Assembly: GCF_039727615.1 (NCBI RefSeq)
Contig: NZ_CP152474.1
Span: 3,720,001-3,784,000 of the forward strand
Direction of reading: 5' to 3'
Source of the DNA: Leclercia sp. S52
GTDB lineage: Bacteria; Pseudomonadota; Gammaproteobacteria; Enterobacterales; Enterobacteriaceae
Length of the DNA: 64,000 nucleotides
Below, piece by piece: positions 44,995 to 52,435 of the stretch; position 1 is the first letter of the stretch, and each line of letters begins with the position of its first letter. The notes beneath the pieces were generated by a model. The model saw only the letters and a list, made by a program, of their open reading frames with translations. It was not told the DNA's origin and ran no database searches. The position numbers were made by a program, and so were the translations under genes.

Positions 44995-45635
44995 ATGCCT
45001 CTATTTTTAGAAAAACTTTTATCCGTTTGCAGTGGTGATATTTCATCATGCAAGGGGCATAAACACCCTCAGGCTTTCATAATTATACGCTGATTGATGA
45101 TTTAATGACTTTATTAAACAACAGAAACGGATTTTATGGTTTTGAGTCAGCTTTGCATGTTTTCCCTTTTGAGACAGTTGGGGAAGAGATCGGTGTGGTT
45201 GCCTGGAATGATAATAGGTTATGGATTGATTGTTACGATGATCTTGCTCGTAACGCCTTTTTCTTTGCTGAAGATGTTTTTGGCGGTCAATTTTGTATAA
45301 AACAAGATGGCATATACACGTTCGATCCAGAGACAGGCTCTTTTGATTACCTTGCGCCTGATATCAATGAATGGTGTAAAAAAATACTTGAAGACTATCA
45401 GGTCTTAACGGGCTTCCCACTGGCAAACGCATGGCAAAAGAAGTATGGTCCAATCCCGGTGGGTTATCGTTTAGTTCCCAAAGTGCCGTTTGTTGCGGGT
45501 GGCGAGTATGAGCCAGATAATCTTTATTTAGAAAAATCGACAGTGGCCATGAAAGCAAGAGCCAATATTGCATTGCAAATAAGAGATATACCCGATGGCA
45601 GCAACATCCAGCTAAAGTTAATTGACGGGGATTAA
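44995..45635 (+). pseudogene. SUKH (SMI1/KNR4)-family immunity gene, frameshifted
   Basis: ATG 44995 begins MPLFLEKLLSVCSGDISSC and continues to KHPQAF near 45078, where the frame is lost. The rest (HNYTLIDDLMTLLNNRNGFY, GFESALHVF, ..., GGQFCIKQDGIYTFDPETG, ... LVPKVPFVAGGEY) is in another frame to 45635. Missing one base near 45079 (TTC CAT for TTCAT) would join them. The body is a full SUKH protein with the NGFYxFESALHVF core. Unlike the other frameshifts in the window, this is a loss, not an extra base in a homopolymer, so decay is likely. A shorter protein from ATG 45105 could still be made. Confidence 0.75.
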
Positions 45636-45650
45636 TCCAGGGAGTCACAA

Positions 45651-45849
45651 ATGAAACATCTTATCCCCGGCATCACTATTTTTCTGAGCGGATGCATGGG
45701 GCAGAGGCAGTAGCTACCATGGGGAGACGACAAAAGAATTTTTTGCCCGGGTAGAAAAAGTAGAAGCCTGCATGCAGGATAAAGGATACGTAGTGCTGGG
45801 CTTCGATCAGTGCGGACCGTTCAAAGCGCCCACGGGTAAGTGTAATTAA
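45651..45849 (+). pseudogene. Broken small lipoprotein gene
   Basis: MKHLIPGITIFLSGC is a lipoprotein signal, but the frame stops after 20 codons. The next frame continues WGRGSSYHGETTKEFFARVE, KVEACMQDKGY, FDQCGPFKAP, TGKCN and a stop at 45849. One base is gained or lost near 45694. Small Cys-rich lipoproteins like this are found beside CDI genes, but the role is unknown. It follows the broken SUKH gene by 15 bases. Confidence 0.6.
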
Positions 45850-45890
45850 ACAGCCCTGATAAATCCCTGTGGGCGTTTCTGGAGAGGATT

Positions 45891-46355
45891 ATGACGCGAA
45901 AATCTGTTGATGAGCTAGGGTCAGGTTTAGAGGCATTCCTGCAGTATGGCTATGTGCAGCAGGACTCATTTTCCGATCCGAACGATGAGGCGACTGACTG
46001 GTTAGCGCAACTTTATGTCGACAGCCCTACGCACGCCCTGCTTTACTGCAAACGCATTCTCGAGGCGCCAGCCCTGCACGAGTCCGTGAAAGCTTACGCG
46101 CTGGATTTTTTACTGCTTTCCAGCGAGCGGAATTATGCTTATCACTATTTGTCTGAAGAGGCTGTTCATCTCTCTATCCCGGAACTGGAGAAGGCCTTTT
46201 TTTACTTTAGTTGCGATACACCTTATCCCATCCCGGATGGGCTGTTCGTCAAACTGTTAGCGCGATTTGAGGTTGTGAAGTGTGCGCCCGATGCCTGTTT
46301 TTATCATCTTCATGAAACATATAATGACTTTGTCAAAGCGCTTTCCGATAAATGA
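45891..46355 (+). CDS. Helical orphan immunity-type protein, unknown family
   Basis: 154 residues, ATG after GGAGAGG. Helix-rich: VDELGSGLEAFLQYGYVQQD, DWLAQLYVDSPTHALLYCKRILE, VKAYALDFLLLSSERNYAYHYLSE, then ELEKAFFYFSCD and LARFEVVKC. The layout recalls HEAT-like immunity proteins. Its stop overlaps the start of a YezG-type gene by four bases (ATGA), so the two are a translationally coupled pair of likely immunity genes. Not named. Confidence 0.65.
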   Translation: MTRKSVDELGSGLEAFLQYGYVQQDSFSDPNDEATDWLAQLYVDSPTHALLYCKRILEAPALHESVKAYALDFLLLSSERNYAYHYLSEEAVHLSIPELEKAFFYFSCDTPYPIPDGLFVKLLARFEVVKCAPDACFYHLHETYNDFVKALSDK

Positions 46356-46684
46356 GTGAGTTAAACGTTCTGCATAAGAAAATCGGTCAATTATTGGTTA
46401 ACGCCGGGCCTGCTGATGCGAAAACAATCATTGCTCGCGCAAAATTAGCACTGGATGGCGAGTCCTGTGAGTATGAATATGATTATATTGATCAACACGA
46501 TAACGAAGACTGGTTTGTTCCGGATAAGCTCGCCAGTTACCATTTACGTCTTCAGTTAGTTAACCTCCGGGACTATTATATGCAGAATAATATGACCAAT
46601 GGTAAAGCGCCCTGGACGGGTTGTGAGATCACCATTGATATACCCGCAGAGAAAATAAGCATCAGCCTTAAATATGATGACTAA
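46352..46684 (+). CDS. YezG/DUF600-family orphan immunity protein, second copy
   Basis: 110 residues, paralogous to the gene at 42495: LHKKIGQLLVNAGPADAKTI, CEYEYDYIDQHDNEDWFV, LRLQLVNLRDYYMQN, and an end WTGCEITIDIPAEKISISLK with YDD. Divergent enough that it probably serves a different toxin. Last recognisable gene of the orphan array, followed by a GC hairpin near 46690. Confidence 0.8.
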   Translation: MSELNVLHKKIGQLLVNAGPADAKTIIARAKLALDGESCEYEYDYIDQHDNEDWFVPDKLASYHLRLQLVNLRDYYMQNNMTNGKAPWTGCEITIDIPAEKISISLKYDD

Positions 46685-46873
46685 GCGCAACCCCCTACCA
46701 ATATAGGGGAGGTAAATTCCAGGACTATTCCGGCCTTTAAGATTATTCCCTATTTCATCGTCTGCCAAAAAAACCAACAATTTTATCGCGTTATTTACGG
46801 TGGCGTATCTCCAGCCTGGCCTGGGGATATATCCGGCTTCGTCTATAAAAAACGACAACAAGGATTACGGAAA

Positions 46874-47434
46874 ATGAAAAAAATAGCTCTGGCGGTATTG
46901 GTTGCGGCGGGTCTGGCAAGCGGCGCGGCTCTGGCGGATAATCAGACCGTTTCTGTGGGTTATGCGCAGAGTAACGTTGAAGACTTTAAAAATATTCGCG
47001 GCGTGAACGTTCAGTATCGCTATGAGTGGGATTCCCCGGTTAGCCTGATGGGTTCATTCACCTATATGAGCGGCGATCAGGACGAGCATTATTATCTCTT
47101 CTCTGACTCCGTTAAAAACCATATCGAAGTGAAATATTACTCCCTGATGGCAGGCCCGGCATATCGCCTGAATGATTTCGTTTCCCTGTATGCGCTGGGC
47201 GGTGTGGCTCGCGTGAAAGCTGACGGTCATACCACTTGGGTGAACGGCGGCGACAACTATACCCAGCGCGACGGCATCGATGAGAAATCGACCTCTTTCG
47301 CCTACGGCGCAGGCGTGCAGTTCAACCCAACGCCTGAGCTGGCAATCCACGTCGGTTACGAAGGTACCACTGCCGACCTGGGTGACGATTACGGGATCGA
47401 CGGCTGGAATGTGGGCGTAGGTTATCGTTTCTGA
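46874..47434 (+). CDS. Ail/OmpX/Lom-family outer membrane protein
   Basis: 186 residues. Signal peptide to ALADN, then an eight-strand barrel: VSVGYAQSNVEDFKNIRGVNVQYRYEW (in part), SLMGSFTYMSGDQDE, KYYSLMAGPAYRLND, FVSLYALGGVARVKA, a long loop 3 (WVNGGDNYTQRDGID), SFAYGAGVQFNPTPELAIHVGYE, and a final GWNVGVGYRF with terminal Phe. The family includes adhesion and serum-resistance proteins and phage Lom. A ribosome site AAGGA precedes ATG. It stands alone; a REP-type palindrome follows. Confidence 0.92.
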   Translation: MKKIALAVLVAAGLASGAALADNQTVSVGYAQSNVEDFKNIRGVNVQYRYEWDSPVSLMGSFTYMSGDQDEHYYLFSDSVKNHIEVKYYSLMAGPAYRLNDFVSLYALGGVARVKADGHTTWVNGGDNYTQRDGIDEKSTSFAYGAGVQFNPTPELAIHVGYEGTTADLGDDYGIDGWNVGVGYRF

Positions 47435-47470
47435 CCCTCACCCTAACCCTCTCCCTGAAAGGGAGAGGGG
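47435..47470. repeat. Short palindrome, CCCTCACCCTAACCCTCTCCC family
   Basis: Directly after the OmpX-like stop; 10-bp stem 47447-47456 with 47460-47469. Confidence 0.7.
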
Positions 47471-47478
47471 ACAGTATT

Positions 47479-47508
47479 GTAGGCCCGGCAAGCGCAGCGC
47501 CGCCGGGC
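47479..47508. repeat. REP-like palindrome, GTAGGCCCGGCAAGC type
   Basis: Third copy of the type at 26959-26988; it lies between the ends of two convergent genes. Confidence 0.8.
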
Positions 47509-47521
47509 GTTACAGACCGCA

Positions 47522-48403
47522 CTATTCCCCGGCCTGCATAATATGTGCGATAAATTGGGTAAGTTTCGGCAAAGGTCGTAAGTCCTGACGCCACAAAAGA
47601 TGCACCGGTCGGGGTTGTGGTGTGTAACGTTCTAAAACACGTATCAGCCGACCATTCGCCAGCTCGTCCGCCACCAGCACCTCCGGTTGTAACAGTAATC
47701 CCGCCCCGGCAATCGCCGCCATCCGCAGGCCGTATCCGTCGTTACAGCGCAAAATCGCATCGCGCTTCCAGCGCACCTCCCCTTCCACGCCCGGCAGTCG
47801 CCACTCGTTGCGCGCGGTCCAGACCGTGTGGGACAAACAGAGATGATCCACCAGATCGTTCGGCGTTTGCGGTGTGCCGTGGCGGGCTAAATAGTCCGGC
47901 GCGGCGCAGATCACCATCCGGTACGGGCAAAGGTATTTCGCCACCAGATCCTCGGCGTGGATGTCGCCAATGCGGATCGCCAGATCAACCCCCTCCTCCA
48001 CCAGATCGACCATCCGGTTGGTGAGATCCAGCTCGACGCGCACCTCCGGGAAACGCTGCAAAAAGGTGGCGGTCAGCGGAGCGATCACGCATCCGCCGAA
48101 CGAGGTGGGCGCGGTCACCCGCAGCGTGCCCGCGGGCGCGGTACGCAGGCGCTCCACCGAACTTTCGGCGATGGCGACCTGCTCGAGGACCCGCTTTGCC
48201 TCATCAAAATAGACCCTTCCGGCGTCGGTCAGGCTCTGGCGGCGGGTGTTGCGCTCCAGCAACCGGGTGCCGAGCCGGGCCTCCAGTTGGGCGATGTACT
48301 TCCCGACCATCACCGCCGACATCTCCAGCCGCGCGGCGGCTCCGGTAAAGCTGCCGCTCTCCACCACCGCGATAAAGGTTTCCATGCCGCGAAGCTTATC
48401 CAT
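47522..48403 (-). CDS. LysR-family transcriptional regulator
   Basis: 293 residues. HTH: METFIAVVESGSFTGAAARLEMS with recognition helix VMVGKYIAQLEARLG. Effector domain: LRVTAPTSFGGCVIAPLT, VDLAIRIGDIHAEDLVAKYL, GLRMAAIAGAGLLLQPEVL. It belongs to the CrgA/AaeR-like branch. Divergent from the small SDR-like gene with 98 bases between starts, so it probably controls that gene. Confidence 0.9.
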   Translation of the reverse strand: MDKLRGMETFIAVVESGSFTGAAARLEMSAVMVGKYIAQLEARLGTRLLERNTRRQSLTDAGRVYFDEAKRVLEQVAIAESSVERLRTAPAGTLRVTAPTSFGGCVIAPLTATFLQRFPEVRVELDLTNRMVDLVEEGVDLAIRIGDIHAEDLVAKYLCPYRMVICAAPDYLARHGTPQTPNDLVDHLCLSHTVWTARNEWRLPGVEGEVRWKRDAILRCNDGYGLRMAAIAGAGLLLQPEVLVADELANGRLIRVLERYTPQPRPVHLLWRQDLRPLPKLTQFIAHIMQAGE

Positions 48404-48501
48404 ATTACAAACCTCTGGTTAATAATGATCTAACTTTAGCCCAGTTTATCCGCTCTGCGGTTTGTTAAACAATCAAGGCTCACAACACAGAGGAGTCGGC
48501 T

Positions 48502-49105
48502 ATGAAAATCGTCATTATTGGTGCCAGCGGTACGGTCGGTCAGGCAGTCACAGAAGAGTTGAGTCGTCGTCATGAGGTCATTCGCGTGGGTCGCACTCAG
48601 GGCGATCATCAGGTGGATATCACCTCCCAGGCCAGCGTGCAGGCGCTGTTCGAGAAGATCGGTCCGGTGGATGCGATTGTCTCCGCCAGCGGCGGACTGC
48701 ACTTTGGCCCGCTCGCGACCATGACCGACAGCCAGTTCAACCAGGGGCTACAGGATAAATTGCTGGGCCAGGTGCGGCTGGCGCTGACCGGGCAGCACTA
48801 TCTGAATGAAGGCGGGTCGATTACCCTGGTCAGCGGGATTGTGGCCCATGAGCCGATTGCCCAGGGGGGTGAATGCCACCACGGTGAACGCCGCGCTGGA
48901 GGGCTTTGTCCGCGCTGCGGCCTGCGAACTGCCGCGGGGTATCCGCATCAACCTGATTAGCCCAACGGTATTAACGGAATCGGCCGAGGCCTACGACGGT
49001 TTCTTCCCGGGCTTTGAAAGCGTGCCCGCCGCGACCGTTGCCCAGGCCTATCGCCGCAGCGTGGAAGGGGTGCAGAGCGGACGGGTGTATAAGGTGGGTT
49101 ACTGA
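48502..49105 (+). CDS. Atypical short-chain dehydrogenase (frame broken)
   Basis: 200 residues after correction. Rossmann fold KIVIIGASGTVGQAVTEEL with cofactor loop GASGTVG; VDAIVSASGG; GGSITLVSGIVAH. The classical Tyr-x3-Lys is absent: the helix reads NATTVNAALEGFVRAAACEL, typical of the short atypical SDRs regulated by LysR proteins. The G6 run 48864-48869 breaks the frame; five G give IAQGVNATT. Expected regulation by the divergent LysR. Substrate unknown. Confidence 0.85.
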
Positions 49106-49833
49106 GGCTTACAGGCGGAAATCAGCACCAGCATCGGACGTTCCGCCTCTTCGGCCAGTGCAGGCCAGGCATCAATCTGCGCCTGCGTTGGCCCCCACTC
49201 ATTGACCTCATTGATCGTCAGCCCGGCCTTGATCAGAGCGTTGATTGTCGTGCCCAGGGTGCGGTGATATTTGATGACGCCCTCAGCCAGCCAATTGCTG
49301 ACGCGTTTCCCCTGTTCCTGATAGCGATTAACGCACCAGAAACGGTCGCCGTTATCGTCGGTCAGCCAGCCCTGACGCGTGGCGCAGGTGTAAATGGGGT
49401 GCTCAATGGAAAACACCAGACTGCCGCCCGGTTTGAGCGCGCGCTGGATTTTACCAAACAGGGTGTCGAGTTCCGGCAGATAGTGCAGCGCCAGCGAGCT
49501 GTAGACCAGATCGAGGCAGTTATCCTGAAGCTCCAGTGATTCGAGGTCGCTGCGCTGATAGCGAATACAAACGTCGTCGGTGAGTTCCGCTGCACGGGCG
49601 AGCATTTTTTCGGAGATATCGACTCCGATCACTTCAGCAGCGCCCTGCTCACGCGCCACGCGGCAAAACCACCCGTAGCCGCAGCCGAGGTCGATAACCG
49701 ATCTCCCTGCTAAATCCGGCAGCATACTTTTGAGCGCTGGCCATTCCGGTGCGCCATCCAGCCCCTGCACCGAACGCGGAAGCCGGGCATATCCTTCGAA
49801 AAAGGCCGGGTTATCGTAGATGTTTTGTGCCAT
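49099..49833 (-). CDS. Class I SAM-dependent methyltransferase
   Basis: 244 residues from ATG 49833 (MAQNIYDNPAFFEGY, after AGAGGGA); an ORF extension to 49875 lacks a ribosome site. SAM motifs: VIDLGCGYGWFCRVA (motif I), VIGVDISEKMLARA (II), LDLVYSSLALHYLPEL (IV), LKPGGSLVFSIEHPI (VI). Resembles enterobacterial small-molecule methyltransferases of the UbiE/TehB-like type. Substrate unknown. Its 3' end overlaps the convergent SDR gene by seven bases. Confidence 0.88.
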   Translation of the reverse strand: MAQNIYDNPAFFEGYARLPRSVQGLDGAPEWPALKSMLPDLAGRSVIDLGCGYGWFCRVAREQGAAEVIGVDISEKMLARAAELTDDVCIRYQRSDLESLELQDNCLDLVYSSLALHYLPELDTLFGKIQRALKPGGSLVFSIEHPIYTCATRQGWLTDDNGDRFWCVNRYQEQGKRVSNWLAEGVIKYHRTLGTTINALIKAGLTINEVNEWGPTQAQIDAWPALAEEAERPMLVLISACKPQ

Positions 49834-49876
49834 GGCAGATCCCTCTTTAAGAATGTGCATAGCAGTATACTGCATC

Positions 49877-49906
49877 GCCGGGTGGCGCTTCGCTTACCCG
49901 GCCTAC
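49877..49906. repeat. REP-like palindrome, shortened GCCGGGTGGCG type
   Basis: A 30-base version of the REP at 7259-7290 with a shorter centre, between the methyltransferase start and the end of the amidohydrolase operon. Confidence 0.75.
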
Positions 49907-49923
49907 AGAAGTGCGGTCTGTTG

Positions 49924-49957
49924 CCCTCACCCCTCCCTCTCCCACAGGGAGAGGGGG
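49924..49957. repeat. Short palindrome, CCCTCTCCC family
   Basis: Hairpin CCCTCTCCC/GGGAGAGGG just downstream of the amidohydrolase stop; it may end the operon on the minus strand. Confidence 0.65.
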
Positions 49958-49967
49958 GAAATGCACA

Positions 49968-51356
49968 TCAGCTTACCGTTCCCCAAACGAGGTTGCCGTT
50001 ATGGAAGGTCGCGGTGCGCGGAGAAATGCGCGCTACCGCTTCGGCGGAGCAGGAGGCGTCCACCAGCACAAAGCTGGCGGCATCCTGGGCTTTCGGCCAC
50101 ACGCGCTCGCCTTTGTCGTTCAGCGGCAGCACGTCGCCGGTGGCGATACCTAACGCGCGGGACAGCGTCTGCTCGTTCGGGCGGATATAGAGCTGGGCAT
50201 AGAGGTTGGCTTTTTCCAGCATGTCGCCCAAGCCATACGGCGACCAGTGGTCGATCACGCTGTCAGTGCCGGTGATGACAAATACCCCTTTATCGCGCAG
50301 CTGCTTCAGCGGCATATGCAGGGTGCCGATCGGCACGGTGGAGGCGATGGTGATCTGCTGCGCCGCCATGCGCGGGGCCAGGGCGTCCACCTCCTGCTCG
50401 TTGAGCGTGGCCAGGGCAAAGGCGTGGCTGATGGTCAGCTTGCCCTTCAGCTCGGGGGTTTTCTCCACGGTTTGCACCATGTAGTTCACCGCCGCCACGC
50501 CCGCCGGGCTGGTTTCGTGCAGGTGGATATCCACCCCTTTGTCGTAATCCAGCGCAATCTGGAACATGAGGTCGAGGGACTTCTCCATCGCCCCGTCGAC
50601 GCTGGTCGGATCCAGCCCGCCCACATAGTGCGCCCCGGCCTGCATCGCCTCACGCATCAGCTTTTCCGCGTTCGAGAGCAACAGGCCGTGCTGCGGGAAG
50701 GCGACAATCTCGCAGTCGAATCCAGGCTTACGCCGCGCCAGCACGGCCTGTAAATTTTCCAGGTTTTTCAGCCCGGAGGTCGGCTCGATATTGCAGTGGC
50801 TGCGGGCGATGGTGGAGCCCTTCGACTGGATCAGATCGATCAGCTTTTCCGCCCGCTCCTGAGTGTAGGGTTGCAGTTCCGGAAGTAGCTTTTGCTCCAG
50901 ACGGATCATGTCCTGAATGGTGGTTCCCGCCGGACGGTTGAGCGAGCGCCACGGGCCGCCGTAGAAGGTCTTATCCAGATGGATGTGCATGTCGCGCATC
51001 GCCGGGAGCAGCAGCTTGCCGCCGCCATCGTAGTGCGGCAGCGTGGCGTCGGCGTGGCTGTTGTTATCCAGCAGGGCGGCGATTTTGCCGTCCTTTATCT
51101 CCAGCGTTTTCAGCTCGGTGCGGGTGCTGACGGCCACGTCGCCGTCGAAGTTAAACCCGGCCTCCAGCAGCACGTTGTCCAGATAGTAGTGGGTGGCGGT
51201 GATGTTCATCGGTTTGCCCGTCTCGCAGGTCGGTTTTGCGGTGTCAGCAGCATACGCGACGGAGCCGGTAGCGCCAAACAGCGCACAGGCGGTAGCAGCG
51301 GTTGCGATTTTGCCGCTCTGGCTGAGAAACTCCCGGCGGCTTTTATTTTCACTCAT
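49968..51356 (-). CDS. Tat-exported amidohydrolase, cytosine deaminase-like
   Basis: 462 residues. Twin-arginine signal SRREFLSQSGKIATAATACA with cleavage near VAYAA, so it is folded with its metal before export to the periplasm. The catalytic TIM barrel has the cytosine deaminase-type metal and catalytic set: His-x-His in MRDMHIHLDK, His and Glu in DIHLHETSP, His in ISHAFAL, and Asp in TGTDSVIDHWSPYG. Members deaminate or hydrolyse cyclic N-compounds such as pyrimidines and triazines. Last gene of the six-gene operon. An exported member next to a cytoplasmic carbamoyl pathway suggests a first step outside the inner membrane. Substrate unknown. Confidence 0.9.
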   Translation of the reverse strand: MSENKSRREFLSQSGKIATAATACALFGATGSVAYAADTAKPTCETGKPMNITATHYYLDNVLLEAGFNFDGDVAVSTRTELKTLEIKDGKIAALLDNNSHADATLPHYDGGGKLLLPAMRDMHIHLDKTFYGGPWRSLNRPAGTTIQDMIRLEQKLLPELQPYTQERAEKLIDLIQSKGSTIARSHCNIEPTSGLKNLENLQAVLARRKPGFDCEIVAFPQHGLLLSNAEKLMREAMQAGAHYVGGLDPTSVDGAMEKSLDLMFQIALDYDKGVDIHLHETSPAGVAAVNYMVQTVEKTPELKGKLTISHAFALATLNEQEVDALAPRMAAQQITIASTVPIGTLHMPLKQLRDKGVFVITGTDSVIDHWSPYGLGDMLEKANLYAQLYIRPNEQTLSRALGIATGDVLPLNDKGERVWPKAQDAASFVLVDASCSAEAVARISPRTATFHNGNLVWGTVS

Positions 51357-51403
51357 TGTCTTGTCCTTTTACTGTCTCGCGGCGGGCAGGAAGCCCGCCG
51401 GGG

Positions 51404-52351
51404 TTAAGCCACAATATGTGTACCCGTCTCGCCACGCAGCGCTGCGGGCAGGCAGTCCGGCGAGGTGATGATCACCCGCGTGCCGCCGTGGTGCAGGAAT
51501 TCCAGGCTGGCAACGATTTTCGGCAGCATGCTGCCCGCCGGGAAGTGGCCCTCTTCCATATAGCGCGTCATCTGCGCCACGCTCACCGTCTCCAGCGCCT
51601 GCTGGTTGGGCTTGCCGAAGTGGATGCACACCTTCTCGACGCCGGTGGTGATCACCAGCACGTTGGCGTGGATCTCGCGGGCCAGCAGCGCGGTGGAGAG
51701 ATCTTTGTCGATCACCGCATCGACGCTCTGATAGTCGCCCTGTTCGGTACGTACCACCGGAATACCGCCGCCGCCCGCGCCAATCACCACAAAGCCTTTT
51801 TGCGTCAGGGCCTTGATGGCGTCGGCTTCGACGATGCGCACCGGCTGCGGCGAGGCCACCACGCGGCGGTAACCGCGGCCAGAGTCCTCAACGAAATGCC
51901 AGTCAGGATGGGCGCGCTGCAGCTCATCCCGCTGGGCCTCGCTGAAGAAGGCGCCAATCGGTTTAGTCGGATGGGTAAAGCCGGGGTCGTTTTTATCCAC
52001 TTCCACCTGAGTAACTACCGTCACCGCCTTCTGCTCGCCGCGAGCGGCCAGGCGGTTGTTCAGCGCCTGCTGGATCAGGTAGCCAATCCCGCCCTGGGTA
52101 TCGGCCACGCAGTTCGCCAGCGGGGTCAGCGGCAGCCCTTCCCGCTCGTGGGCAATTTCCGCCCGGCGCAGATCCAGCCCCACCTGGGGGCCATTGCCGT
52201 GGGTGAGGACGATGTCATAGTCGGAGGCCAGCATCTCCAGCACCGATTCCGCGACCGCTTTCACCGCCTGCGCCTGGTGCTCAATCGACTGGCTGGCGTT
52301 ATCTTTGATAATGCTGTTGCCGCCGATGGCGACGACCATGAGTTCTTTCAT
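51404..52351 (-). CDS. Carbamate kinase
   Basis: 315 residues, close to YqeA/ArcC type. ATP and carbamoyl phosphate sites: AIGGNSI at the N-terminus, VLTHGNGPQVG, the GYRRVVASPQP segment, VIGAGGGGIPVV, AVIDKDLS and HFPAGSMLPKI. The enzyme takes carbamoyl phosphate and ADP to ATP, carbon dioxide and ammonia; in catabolic operons it is the ATP-yielding step. It stands 47 bases before the amidohydrolase. A long palindrome separates it from the permease gene. Confidence 0.95.
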   Translation of the reverse strand: MKELMVVAIGGNSIIKDNASQSIEHQAQAVKAVAESVLEMLASDYDIVLTHGNGPQVGLDLRRAEIAHEREGLPLTPLANCVADTQGGIGYLIQQALNNRLAARGEQKAVTVVTQVEVDKNDPGFTHPTKPIGAFFSEAQRDELQRAHPDWHFVEDSGRGYRRVVASPQPVRIVEADAIKALTQKGFVVIGAGGGGIPVVRTEQGDYQSVDAVIDKDLSTALLAREIHANVLVITTGVEKVCIHFGKPNQQALETVSVAQMTRYMEEGHFPAGSMLPKIVASLEFLHHGGTRVIITSPDCLPAALRGETGTHIVA

Positions 52352-52378
52352 ATAGGTTCCTTAAACTGTGCGGTCTGG

Positions 52379-52429
52379 GCCCCTCACCCTAACCCTCTCC
52401 CCATAGGGGAGAGGGTTAGGGTGAGGGGC
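52379..52429. repeat. Long perfect palindrome between permease and carbamate kinase genes
   Basis: A 24-bp perfect inverted repeat (arm starts GCCCCTCACCCTAACCCTCT) with a 3-nt loop. Longest member of the CCCTCTCCC family in the window. Inside an operon it may cut or slow transcription and so lower carbamate kinase and amidohydrolase relative to upstream genes. Confidence 0.85.
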
Positions 52430-52435
52430 AATGTT

